This document shows positions 1 to 5,708 of a stretch of DNA of 8,998 bases, piece by piece; positions within the stretch are counted from its first letter, which is position 1; the number at the start of each line of letters is the position of its first letter. Source of the DNA: Oscillospiraceae bacterium (GTDB lineage Bacteria; Bacillota; Clostridia; Christensenellales; Aristaeellaceae); NCBI GenBank assembly GCA_031266295.1, contig JAISBH010000027.1, forward strand, positions 1 to 8,998, given 5' to 3'. The notes under the pieces are model-generated. The model saw nothing but the letters and a program-made list of their open reading frames with translations. It did not search any database and had not been told where the DNA came from. Made by a program: the position numbers and the translations under genes.

Positions 1-475
1 CACCCAAGGAGGCAAGCGCAACGTTGCCGGATATCGCGGGCACATGCAGCGGCGTGTAAACGAACGGCAGCGGCACGAACCAATCTATCAGCGCGAAAAA
101 CGCGGCCACCGCACCGCCGACGGCAGCGCTCAAACCTGCCGCCAGCAATGAGAGCCATACGGCGGCTGCGACAAGCCACACCGGCAGAGCGATAATGACA
201 TTCAACAGACCCACGCCCAGCGCCGCCCAAATCATGCGCAGCACATTCCCTACCGAGGTGTTCTGCGTCACGCGATCGGCGGCAAACTCCAGCATATAGG
301 CGTGCGCCAGAGATTCAGGAGTCCCCAGGCCTTCTGCCAGCGCCGCGTCGGACTGACCCGCCGCGCTCCCCTCGATGAAGTGCATATTGATGTCTTCGGT
401 GATACCCCAACGTTTCTCCGGCGGCAGCTTTTTTAGCAGAGCCTCCAGCCGCCTGACATATATCTCGCGCGTCAT
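1..475 (-). CDS. HAAS/DUF1700 domain membrane protein (C-terminus outside window)
   Basis: The reading frame begins at ATG 475-473 and stays open to the left edge, so only the first 158 residues are visible. Residues 1-70 form a charged helical domain starting MTREIYVRRLEALLKKLP, with a later LGTPESLAHAYMLEF stretch. This matches the HAAS domain (formerly DUF1700), which is typically encoded directly after a PadR regulator. From about residue 81 the protein is strongly hydrophobic, with probably two membrane segments between 81 and 130. The ATG overlaps the padR stop as ATGA (475-472), so the two genes are translationally coupled. From family knowledge, HAAS proteins are membrane partners in PadR-controlled envelope or stress modules; the exact role is unknown. 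Family call from memory, confidence good. Confidence 0.8.
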   Translation of the reverse strand, partial: MTREIYVRRLEALLKKLPPEKRWGITEDINMHFIEGSAAGQSDAALAEGLGTPESLAHAYMLEFAADRVTQNTSVGNVLRMIWAALGVGLLNVIIALPVWLVAAAVWLSLLAAGLSAAVGGAVAAFFALIDWFVPLPFVYTPLHVPAISGNVALASLG

Positions 476-867
476 ACGTCTTGCCCCTCCCGACTCGGTT
501 CCGGTGTGCCGGACTGATCGCCGCCATCATTGCCGCCTCTAAGACGCGCGCCGAGCAGCATATCTACGCCTGCGCAGAATTCCTTCCACGCCTGCAGCAT
601 CTCCGCGCCCCGCACGCGGCCCGTGACCGTGATACTGTAATACTTGCGCGGCGGACCCTCCGTAGATTCTCTAAGGTATGTCGTCAGCAGATCCTCTTCC
701 CGCAGCCGCTTGAGCAGCGGGTAGATCGTCCCCTCCGACATACCTACGCTCGACGAGACGAGACTTACTAGCTCAAATCCATAGCAATCCTTATGATTCA
801 GCAGCGCCAGCACGCACAGTTCGAGAACCCCTTTCTTCAGCTGCACGTTCATCTCTTTAGCGTTCAC
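472..867 (-). CDS. PadR-family transcriptional regulator
   Basis: A 131-aa protein with a PadR winged helix. The N-terminal MNVQLKKGVLELCVLALL stretch, the YGFELV segment, the recognition-helix region GTIYPLLKRLREEDLL and the wing segment PPRKYYSIT are all in the usual order. The C-terminal helix (about 80-105) should mediate dimerisation, and the last 20 residues are polar and look disordered. The GTG start at 867-865 is chosen because AAAGGAGGT lies 9 nt upstream. An internal ATG (852-850) would give the more usual family N-terminus but sits about 24 nt from that site. PadR proteins usually repress their own operon, which here includes the coupled HAAS gene. A consensus promoter lies upstream. 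Confidence 0.92.
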   Translation of the reverse strand: MNAKEMNVQLKKGVLELCVLALLNHKDCYGFELVSLVSSSVGMSEGTIYPLLKRLREEDLLTTYLRESTEGPPRKYYSITVTGRVRGAEMLQAWKEFCAGVDMLLGARLRGGNDGGDQSGTPEPSREGQDV

Positions 868-884
868 ATGGCAAAACCTCCTTT
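864..884 (-). promoter_or_regulatory. padR ribosome binding site with overlapping ATG-TGA start-stop
   Basis: On the minus strand AAAGGAGGT (884-876) is followed by ATGTGA at 869-864. The GTG start of padR (867-865) overlaps an ATG (869-867) whose very next codon is TGA. The ATG has the better spacing (7 nt, against 9 for the GTG). Initiation at the ATG would end at once, so the site could lower padR translation or require re-initiation. The arrangement is seen directly; the effect is inferred. Confidence 0.5.
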
Positions 885-934
885 ATCTTCCTTAATCTTT
901 TCGATATCGTTCGTCGCAATATATCTTGCTTAGC

Positions 935-963
935 ATTATACTATGACGCAAGGTAGCTGTCAA
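935..963 (-). promoter_or_regulatory. Consensus sigma-A promoter of the padR-HAAS operon
   Basis: Reading the minus strand, TTGACA (963-958) and TATAAT (940-935) both match consensus exactly and are separated by exactly 17 bp. Transcription would start near 928 and give a leader of about 60 nt. The leader DNA carries a perfect palindrome CGATATCG (902-909), and a looser GATAT/ATATC dyad spans 903-925. Either could be the PadR operator just downstream of the start site; that assignment is inference. Confidence 0.85.
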
Positions 964-1165
964 TACACTGACGGTGGAATTTTTTCTTGCGCAGTACTTA
1001 GAATAGTGTCCAACAGCAATTCCAAATTTAGAATTTTTTATTATGATTCGGTCGCCTGCAATCGATTTTTCTTGGACGAGAGTCGCTCGTTGTACCTTAC
1101 GTGCTCATACCGTAGCATGTACGCCACTATCCCACGAACGTGTCTAGGATGCTGCACGAGTCGCT

Positions 1166-1226
1166 GCGGCGGGACGCTGTTCGATCTGCGGATCGAATGC
1201 GCTTTAAGTTACTGGCGCCCCGCCGC
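1166..1226. other. Nested stem-loop, candidate structured RNA or DNA
   Basis: GCGGCGGG (1166-1173) pairs perfectly with CCCGCCGC (1219-1226). After one A/C mismatch it continues as CGC (1175-1177) with GCG (1215-1217), then two G/T wobbles. Inside sits a second perfect hairpin, TTCGATC-TGCG-GATCGAA (1180-1197). This two-tier fold lies in the non-coding stretch. There is no U-run after it on either strand, so it is not an intrinsic terminator. Its function is not known. Confidence 0.45.
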
Positions 1227-1288
1227 TATGACGTAAGTTGACAACTTCCTTATAGCATTCGTTCCCTCGTTCCAAGCACAGGGGGAGG

Positions 1289-1318
1289 TCGGGAGGGGGA
1301 TCGCAATCCCCTTCCCGA
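1289..1318. repeat. 13-bp stem-loop, GC-rich
   Basis: TCGGGAGGGGGAT (1289-1301) pairs with ATCCCCTTCCCGA (1306-1318) around the loop CGCA. There is one G/T position, which is a wobble in a plus-strand RNA. It lies in the repeat-like non-coding stretch and has no U-run, so a terminator role is unlikely. Confidence 0.5.
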
Positions 1319-1479
1319 AGGCGCGGATGCGCCGCGTCCCAGACCCTGCGAAGGGCTATCCACCCTTTCGAATCCTGACCAGGCTTCGCCTGGACCATCG
1401 TGATACACATTCTACCGGCTTCGGCCAACCGGTTGTGCTCCGATACGCTATCTCGTAACGTAATCGACAACCCTCATCG

Positions 1480-1520
1480 CCCCCCTAGGGGGAGATGTCG
1501 CCGCAGCGACAGAGGGGGTT
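1480..1520. repeat. Palindromic intergenic repeat-like unit
   Basis: CCCCCTAGGGGG (1481-1492) is followed by TGTCGC-CGCA-GCGACA (1496-1511) and then GAGGGGG. The C-run can pair with either G-run, so two folds compete. The G-rich, TGTCG-centred layout resembles short palindromic repeats I recall between genes in Clostridia. That resemblance is from memory and was not searched. Confidence 0.45.
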
Positions 1521-1594
1521 CCCCAGGAAGCAATCTCAAATTTGGAATCGCTGAGCGTCCACCAAAAACAGTGGCGCGCGCGTCCATTATGCTG

Positions 1595-1608
1595 TATACT
1601 GGTACCAG
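1595..1608 (+). promoter_or_regulatory. Possible -10 box and palindrome upstream of the P-loop/thrC operon
   Basis: TATACT (1595-1600) is a good -10 hexamer, but the -35 position (about 1572-1577) is poor. The 10-bp perfect palindrome CTGGTACCAG (1599-1608) overlaps the expected start site and could bind a regulator. Weak evidence; transcription could begin elsewhere. Confidence 0.3.
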
Positions 1609-1681
1609 AAGCCACTATCGGGCACGGCGGGCGTTGCCGGTCCGGAGCCAACTCAACATGAATCGTAAGGGAGGGGTAAGA

Positions 1682-2101
1682 TTGATCAAGGTAATTTACG
1701 GCAAAAAGGGTTCGGGGAAGACAAAGAGGATTATCGACCAGGCCAACGAATCTATCAAGGAGCAAAAGGGCGACGTGTTGTTCCTGGACGACGACAATAG
1801 GTATATGTTCGACCTAAGGCACGAGATCCGCTTCATTAACGCCGGCGAATACGGCGTGCGCACGGGCGAGATGTTCTACGGGTTCGTGTGCGGATTGCTG
1901 GCGCAAAACTTCGACGTAAGCCTGGTGTTCGTCGACGCGTTCCTGAAACTGACCGGCTGCGCTAAGGGCGGGATCGAGAACCTCGGATGGCTGTTTGATA
2001 AACTGGGGAAAATCGGCGCGCAGCATTCCGTCAATTTTGTACTCAGCGTCAGCGGCGATCCCGAGGAAGCGCCTGATTTCATCAAGCCGTATTGCGTATG
2101 A
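1682..2101 (+). CDS. Small P-loop NTPase, conserved clostridial protein of unknown role
   Basis: A 139-aa protein beginning at TTG 1682, with AAGGGAGGGG a few bases upstream. An in-frame ATG at 1658 would add eight residues but would place this ribosome binding site inside the gene. A Walker A motif is near the N-terminus (GKKGSGKT, residues 7-14). A likely Walker B is LVFVD (81-85), with LFLDDDNRYMFDLRHEIRF (33-51) between them. The single compact domain has no fused partner. It resembles a family of about 140-aa P-loop proteins in Clostridia, sometimes labelled PilT-like, though it is far too short for PilT. Its stop overlaps the thrC start as ATGA, so the two are co-translated. No reaction can be assigned beyond probable nucleotide binding. 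Confidence 0.8.
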   Translation: MIKVIYGKKGSGKTKRIIDQANESIKEQKGDVLFLDDDNRYMFDLRHEIRFINAGEYGVRTGEMFYGFVCGLLAQNFDVSLVFVDAFLKLTGCAKGGIENLGWLFDKLGKIGAQHSVNFVLSVSGDPEEAPDFIKPYCV

Positions 2102-3594
2102 GCATCGCAGGATCAAGCACGGTGCGTTCGACGCGGGGCGGCGGAGCCGTCTCCGCGTCGCGGGCGATCCTGACTGGACTCGCTCCGGATGGCGGATTGT
2201 ACGTGCCGGAGAGATTCCCATATATATTCACTCCGGATATCACGGCGCTAGCCGACGAACCTTATGCGAATCGCGCGGCGCGGATACTGGCACTGCTGCT
2301 TCCCGCGTTTGACCGCGATGAACTGGCTGATGCTGCGGCGCGCGCGTACTCGCGGTTCGGCGGATCGGACGCCGCGCCGCTGCGCAGGCTGTCAGGCAAT
2401 CGTTATCTGCTTGAACTATACCATGGGCCGACGCTGGCGTTCAAGGATTTCGCGCTGCAGTTATTGCCCGGCCTGATGACTCAGTCCGCAAGGCTGGAAG
2501 GCGACTCGACGAAGCGGCTGATACTGGTCGCTACATCTGGAGACACAGGCAAGGCCGCTCTGGAGGCATTCGCGGATCAGCCGGATACCGAGATCGTCGT
2601 TTTCTATCCGGAGGATGGGGTCAGCGAGGCGCAGCGCCTGCAGATGACCACCCAGCGCGGCGTGAACACACACGTCGCGGCGGTGCGCGGCAACTTCGAC
2701 GACGCGCAGACGGGCGTGAAAAAACTGTTCGCGAGCGAGTCGTTCAGGGACTCTATGCGCGCGCGAGGATACACGCTGTCTTCCGCGAACAGCATCAACT
2801 ACGGCCGGTTGATACCGCAGATAGCGTACTATTTCTCGTCGTACGCCGATCTTATCAACTATGGCGCGATACAGCCGGGACAGCGGGTTCATTTCTGCGT
2901 GCCCACGGGCAACTTTGGAAACATACTGGCGGCGGACTGCGCGCGCCGGATGGGTCTGCCCGTCGGCAAGCTGGTCTGCGCGTCCAACAGGAATCACATA
3001 CTGACTGACTTCATCGAATCAGGCGCGTATGACACGCGGCGCAAGTTCCACGTCACATCCTCGCCGGCGATGGACATACTCGTCTCGTCCAACCTGGAGC
3101 GTTTCCTGTTTGAACTGACGGGACGCGACGGCTCGCGCGTGTCGGAGTGGATGAACGGGATTAAAACCGTCGGTCTGTTCAGTCTGAACGCCGCCGAACA
3201 CGCCGCAGTCAAGGCGCGCATCTCCGCCGGATGGGCTGACGAGGATGCGTCGCGCGGCGCGATTGCCAAGATGTGGCGTGATTCGCGCGCGCTGATCGAC
3301 CCGCACACCGCTGTCGGCGCGGACGTGCTAGAGCGAGCGCGGCTTAACGAAGACGATCCAGCCGTACTCGTGTCCACGGCCAGCCCGTTCAAGTTCGGCG
3401 CTGACGTTGCGAAGGCGATACTGCCCGGCGTGCCCGAAGGTGCGTCGGATTTTGATTGCTGCGCTATGATCGCGTCGGCGTCGGGCATATCGGTTCCGCC
3501 GTCTATCGCGGCGCTGCCCGGCCTGAAGGTGCGGCATACGCTAAAGTGCGACGCGGGCGGCATGGCGGACGTCATAGCTGGGATTATCGGCTGA
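2098..3594 (+). CDS. thrC: Threonine synthase
   Basis: A 498-aa PLP enzyme of usual length for the family. It converts O-phospho-L-homoserine to L-threonine and phosphate in the cytoplasm, the last step of threonine synthesis. Visible landmarks are the N-terminal DGGLYVPE segment (31-38), HGPTLAFKDFALQLLP (109-124) with the PLP-binding Lys116, ATSGDTGKAALEAF (145-158), SSANSINYGRLIPQ (228-241), the phosphate-binding PTGNFGNILAA (269-279) and DPHTAVG (401-407). All expected motifs are present and the frame is intact. ATG 2098 is preferred over the in-frame TTG 2092 because it overlaps the upstream stop (ATGA, 2098-2101). No strong ribosome binding site precedes it, so translation probably depends on the P-loop gene. 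Confidence 0.95.
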   Translation: MSIAGSSTVRSTRGGGAVSASRAILTGLAPDGGLYVPERFPYIFTPDITALADEPYANRAARILALLLPAFDRDELADAAARAYSRFGGSDAAPLRRLSGNRYLLELYHGPTLAFKDFALQLLPGLMTQSARLEGDSTKRLILVATSGDTGKAALEAFADQPDTEIVVFYPEDGVSEAQRLQMTTQRGVNTHVAAVRGNFDDAQTGVKKLFASESFRDSMRARGYTLSSANSINYGRLIPQIAYYFSSYADLINYGAIQPGQRVHFCVPTGNFGNILAADCARRMGLPVGKLVCASNRNHILTDFIESGAYDTRRKFHVTSSPAMDILVSSNLERFLFELTGRDGSRVSEWMNGIKTVGLFSLNAAEHAAVKARISAGWADEDASRGAIAKMWRDSRALIDPHTAVGADVLERARLNEDDPAVLVSTASPFKFGADVAKAILPGVPEGASDFDCCAMIASASGISVPPSIAALPGLKVRHTLKCDAGGMADVIAGIIG

Positions 3595-3634
3595 CCCGGC
3601 AAAAATGATTGTAAAAATATCCGCCGATGTGTTT

Positions 3635-3743
3635 CAAAGCGCCTGATCCAGGGTATTTAATAATTGTGAGGCGCGAGAGCGCCGCGTGATTATAAAAATC
3701 AATATCCATCGCCCGTTAAGGCTGATTATGAAGGAGGCGCTTT
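3635..3743 (+). promoter_or_regulatory. Structured leader upstream of rubrerythrin
   Basis: A hairpin spans 3660-3693: outer ATAAT/ATTAT, three wobbles, one C-G pair, one mismatch, then GGCGC-GAGA-GCGCC, closed by a GNRA-type tetraloop. AAAGCGCC (3635-3642) is the exact complement of GGCGCTTT (3736-3743), which overlaps the AAGGAGG ribosome binding site (3731-3737). AGCGCC of the hairpin (3678-3683) can pair with the same site. A weak promoter (TTTCAA 3632-3637, TTTAAT 3656-3661, 18-bp spacer) may lie within, in which case the hairpin would sit at the 5' end of the mRNA. Complementarity is seen; switching is inferred. Confidence 0.4.
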
Positions 3744-3747
3744 ATCA

Positions 3748-4302
3748 ATGAGTTCATCAACGAAGAAGTGGGTTTGCAAGGTTTGCGGATATGTTCATAC
3801 CGGCGACGAACCACCGGAGATTTGCCCGGTCTGTAAAGCGAAGAAGGATAAGTTCAGCGAGGTGACCGAGGGCAAGCAGTACGCCGACGAGCACAGGATC
3901 GGCGTTGCGAAGGGTGCGGATGAGCGTGTAGTCGAAGGTTTACGCGCGAATTTCACAGGTGAATGCACCGAGGTGGGCATGTACCTGGCGATGAGCCGCC
4001 AGGCCGACCGCGACGGTTACCCCGAAGTGGCCGAGGCGTTCAAGCGCTACGCGCTGGAAGAGGCTGAACACGCGGCCAAGTTCGCCGAGCTGCTGGGAGA
4101 GATCGTTTACGCCGACACCAAGAAGAACCTGGAACTGCGCGCGGAGGCCGAGTTCGGCGCGACGTCCGGCAAGAAAGAGCTTGCCACGCTCGCCAAGCAG
4201 CTCAACTATGACGCTATCCATGACACCGTGCATGAGATGTGCAAGGACGAGGCTCGTCACGGTAAGGGGTTCGACGGACTGCTGAAGCGGTACTTCGGGT
4301 AA
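3748..4302 (+). CDS. rbr: Reverse rubrerythrin (rubredoxin domain first)
   Basis: A 184-aa non-haem iron protein that in anaerobes reduces hydrogen peroxide (and often oxygen) using electrons relayed through the rubredoxin centre. Residues 8-30 form the rubredoxin-like site with Cys10, Cys13, Cys26 and Cys29 (VCKVCGY and CPVCK). From about residue 59 onward is a ferritin-like four-helix domain. Its likely diiron ligand motifs are GECTEVGMY (71-79), EEAEH (104-108) and DEARH (167-171). The order is reversed compared with classical rubrerythrin, as in the reverse rubrerythrins of clostridia. AAGGAGG ends 10 nt before the ATG. A terminator follows, so it appears to be transcribed alone or from an upstream read-through. 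Confidence 0.93.
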   Translation: MSSSTKKWVCKVCGYVHTGDEPPEICPVCKAKKDKFSEVTEGKQYADEHRIGVAKGADERVVEGLRANFTGECTEVGMYLAMSRQADRDGYPEVAEAFKRYALEEAEHAAKFAELLGEIVYADTKKNLELRAEAEFGATSGKKELATLAKQLNYDAIHDTVHEMCKDEARHGKGFDGLLKRYFG

Positions 4303-4348
4303 TCGGGCGCGTAGGCCCATGTTGAAACGATGTTGAAGCGATGCGGCG

Positions 4349-4383
4349 CGGGAGCGGTCTTGAGCCGTTCCCGTTTTATTTTA
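4349..4383 (+). terminator. Intrinsic terminator after rubrerythrin
   Basis: A 9-bp stem, CGGGAGCGG (4349-4357) with CCGTTCCCG (4365-4373), has one G-U pair and a 7-nt loop. It is followed at once by TTTTATTTTA, a typical rho-independent terminator ending the rubrerythrin transcript. Confidence 0.85.
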
Positions 4384-4400
4384 ACGTGAAGTCGGTTATG

Positions 4401-4420
4401 TGGAACCAAAGGTAAAAATC
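4401..4420 (+). repeat. Left copy of an imperfect direct repeat around the small gene
   Basis: TGGAACCA plus AGGTAAAAATC resembles TGGTTCCA plus AGGTAAGAATC at 4682-4702: 6 of 8 and 10 of 11 positions match, with one extra base in the right copy. The two copies bracket the 67-aa gene about 280 bp apart. It could be the trace of an insertion or duplication, or coincidence. Confidence 0.3.
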
Positions 4421-4443
4421 AACTTTGACACGGAGGCGGCGAT

Positions 4444-4647
4444 ATGTTTAAAGTCCGGTTTAATAGAGCCAAAGCGGAAGCAGGCAGATTAGGGAGTTAC
4501 CCAGACCTCACAGACGGTAAGGTATACGACCTAGAGGACGAAACGACCGAAGATTACCCAGACGGATCGACGCGCTATATGCTCGTGGAAGATGACTCGG
4601 ATATGCAAGTGCCGTATGACGTGAAAATATTTGATATTGTTCAGTGA
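4444..4647 (+). CDS. Small acidic protein, possible SH3-like fold
   Basis: A 67-aa protein with a good start: GGAGG (4432-4436) lies 7 nt before ATG. About a quarter of the residues are Asp or Glu. The layout resembles a loose class of small phage and accessory proteins: N-terminal KVRF strand, LTDGKVYDL (22-30), an acidic stretch, RYMLVEDDSD (44-53), and a C-terminal VKIFDIV strand. In those, an LTxGKxYxV strand pairs with a YxIxDDxG strand and a hydrophobic end in a small beta-barrel. That resemblance is from memory. It stands alone after a terminator and points towards the Abi_2 gene. No promoter is obvious. The role is unknown. Confidence 0.7.
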   Translation: MFKVRFNRAKAEAGRLGSYPDLTDGKVYDLEDETTEDYPDGSTRYMLVEDDSDMQVPYDVKIFDIVQ

Positions 4648-4681
4648 TACTGCAGTTGTTTTGACGGGTATACACAGCGGC

Positions 4682-4702
4682 TGGTTCCATTAGGTAAGAA
4701 TC
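4682..4702 (+). repeat. Right copy of the imperfect direct repeat around the small gene
   Basis: This copy matches 4401-4420 as described there. Its AGGTAAGAATC part is also the start of the left arm of the perfect inverted repeat at 4692-4720. Confidence 0.3.
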
Positions 4703-4720
4703 CCTTTGGGATTCTTACCT
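4692..4720. terminator. Perfect inverted repeat between convergent genes, possible bidirectional terminator
   Basis: AGGTAAGAATCCC (4692-4704) and GGGATTCTTACCT (4708-4720) are perfect 13-bp arms around a TTT loop. The stop codon of the Abi_2 gene (4717-4715) lies inside the right arm. On the plus strand the next bases are GTTGTAATAAG, only partly U-rich, and on the minus strand there is no U-run. Termination is therefore plausible but not typical. Confidence 0.5.
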
Positions 4721-5611
4721 GTTGTAATAAGTTATATCGTTCATAAGTATTTGAGGCCAATTTGTCGGAAAGCCAATTTGACTAATATCTATATCATTAC
4801 CAAATTCACGGAATAAAGCGCTCAGATCTTCGCAGAGATCCGCCGCATCTCTTTTATTTGGAAGAAAACACACCATCGCGATAACATATGCAAAAAGAGT
4901 TCTTGAACCTTTTATAGGAATTTTCTTCAGCGTAGATGCTCCTAATGAAATGGATGGCGACAATGTTTCGCCATAAAGTCGACCAAAATGTGCGCATGCG
5001 TTTCGTAATACCGAAAAACAATGCAGCCAATTCCTTAAATAGCTAGCCTTTCCAGCATTAGTGGTCGAAGCGATCAGCTCCTGCATTTCTGGCAGCAGAT
5101 TACTATAAAACTTCGATAAGGTAGTGAATGTCATTATTTCGGCAGCGGCCCACAGAGGCATATTTCCACCATAAACTCTTATATGATGATTCACAAACTT
5201 CGCAGAGCTATTATGCGTAATTTGTAACTTCATAGAGGTTATAAAGTCTTTGTGGTATGTATGATCAGCGAAATGCTGCTCATCATAATGCCCACCCGAT
5301 CCATATTCTTTGGTAAATTCATGCGATATAACAGATCGTGCGAACACTTCTATCGTTTCGAGGTAACAAAACAGGATGCTTCTTATACGCTTGTCAAACC
5401 CATATAGCCTTATTGCTTGGTCAAATGAAAAGCCACGCTTAAATTTACCATCCGCCCCTAAAAACGGGAAGGTGTATCCTGTTAACCTATAATAACTGAT
5501 ACGCTCTAGTTCGCATCGAGCGCATTCGTGATCTTCAATCACCATACCACGGTTCCGAAAAAGGTCAACCAGTTCATCATAAGACCTGTAAGGCTTTAGT
5601 GGCTTAGGCAT
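4715..5611 (-). CDS. Abi_2 family abortive-infection protein (HEPN RNase-like)
   Basis: A 298-aa protein of the AbiD/AbiF-like Abi_2 class. It opens with KPLKPYRSYDELVDLFRNRGM, a typical start for the family, followed by the region ELERISYYRLTGYTFPF (34-50). RNACAH (203-208), inside VLRNACAHFGRLYG, is the R-x4-H motif of HEPN nucleases. From family knowledge these proteins defend against phage by stopping infected cells, probably through RNA cleavage. The start at 5611 is set by GGGAGGAT, with GGAGG 5 nt upstream. Extending to 5671 would add 20 atypical residues. It is a single-gene unit with its own promoter. Its lower GC content than the flanking thrC and SH3b genes suggests horizontal transfer. 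No cognate antitoxin is adjacent. Confidence 0.9.
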   Translation of the reverse strand: MPKPLKPYRSYDELVDLFRNRGMVIEDHECARCELERISYYRLTGYTFPFLGADGKFKRGFSFDQAIRLYGFDKRIRSILFCYLETIEVFARSVISHEFTKEYGSGGHYDEQHFADHTYHKDFITSMKLQITHNSSAKFVNHHIRVYGGNMPLWAAAEIMTFTTLSKFYSNLLPEMQELIASTTNAGKASYLRNWLHCFSVLRNACAHFGRLYGETLSPSISLGASTLKKIPIKGSRTLFAYVIAMVCFLPNKRDAADLCEDLSALFREFGNDIDISQIGFPTNWPQILMNDITYYNR

Positions 5612-5628
5612 TATATCCTCCCGATGAA

Positions 5629-5653
5629 AGGAGACGCCATATAGACGCCTCCT
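5629..5653 (-). promoter_or_regulatory. Leader hairpin just upstream of the Abi_2 ribosome binding site
   Basis: In the minus-strand RNA, AGGAGGCGTC (5653-5644) pairs with GGCGTCTCCT (5638-5629) over 10 positions, two of them G-U, around a UAUAU loop. The wobbles are allowed only in the minus-strand RNA, which favours an RNA role in the Abi_2 transcript. The CUCC of the 3' arm could instead pair with the GGAG of the ribosome binding site (about 5614-5622), so the leader could modulate translation. That is inference. Confidence 0.4.
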
Positions 5654-5708
5654 GGCCCCCAATTGACGCATACCTTACGGCAGAGGCGTGGGCAGCTCTG
5701 TCGTATAT

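Larger units (their letters stand above)
1014..1553. repeat. Possible 540-bp inverted-repeat-bounded element
   Basis: CAGCAATTCCAAATTT at 1014-1029 and AAATTTGGAATCGCTG at 1538-1553 are reverse complements at 15 of 16 positions. They enclose a gene-free, hairpin-rich segment. GTCCA occurs just outside each end (1008-1012 and 1557-1561), though at unequal distances (1 and 3 nt), so it is only a weak candidate for a target duplication. No transposase lies inside. A non-autonomous or decayed mobile element would explain it; chance or an old duplication is possible. Confidence 0.4.
964..1681. other. Long non-coding stretch with many stem-loops
   Basis: About 720 bp between the padR promoter and the P-loop gene hold no convincing gene: open frames here lack ribosome binding sites and read as low-complexity Arg/Pro/Gly/Cys translations. 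It contains inverted-repeat ends (1014-1029 and 1538-1553) and several hairpins described separately. Two smaller ones are CCAGGC-TTC-GCCTGG (1379-1393) and TTCGATC-TGCG-GATCGAA (1180-1197). A T-loop-like string near 1372 has no matching stem, so it is not a tRNA. Confidence 0.6.

Noticed and set aside
943..1236. Open frame of 97 codons on the plus strand
   Set aside because: No ribosome binding site, Cys/Arg/Ser-rich composition without a recognisable domain, and it spans the padR promoter -35 and a stem-loop.
1360..1395. T-loop-like TTCGAATCC followed by ACCA-like bases, suggesting a tRNA
   Set aside because: The bases before and after do not form the T stem, and no acceptor or anticodon arms can be found.
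1400..1681. N-terminal extension of the P-loop protein frame
   Set aside because: The added residues are Arg/Pro-rich translation of repeat DNA; the Walker A motif sits right after the TTG 1682 start, which has a good ribosome binding site.
4425..4430. TTGACA just before the small acidic gene as a -35 box
   Set aside because: A matching -10 would fall inside the gene, after its start codon; no suitable hexamer is present.
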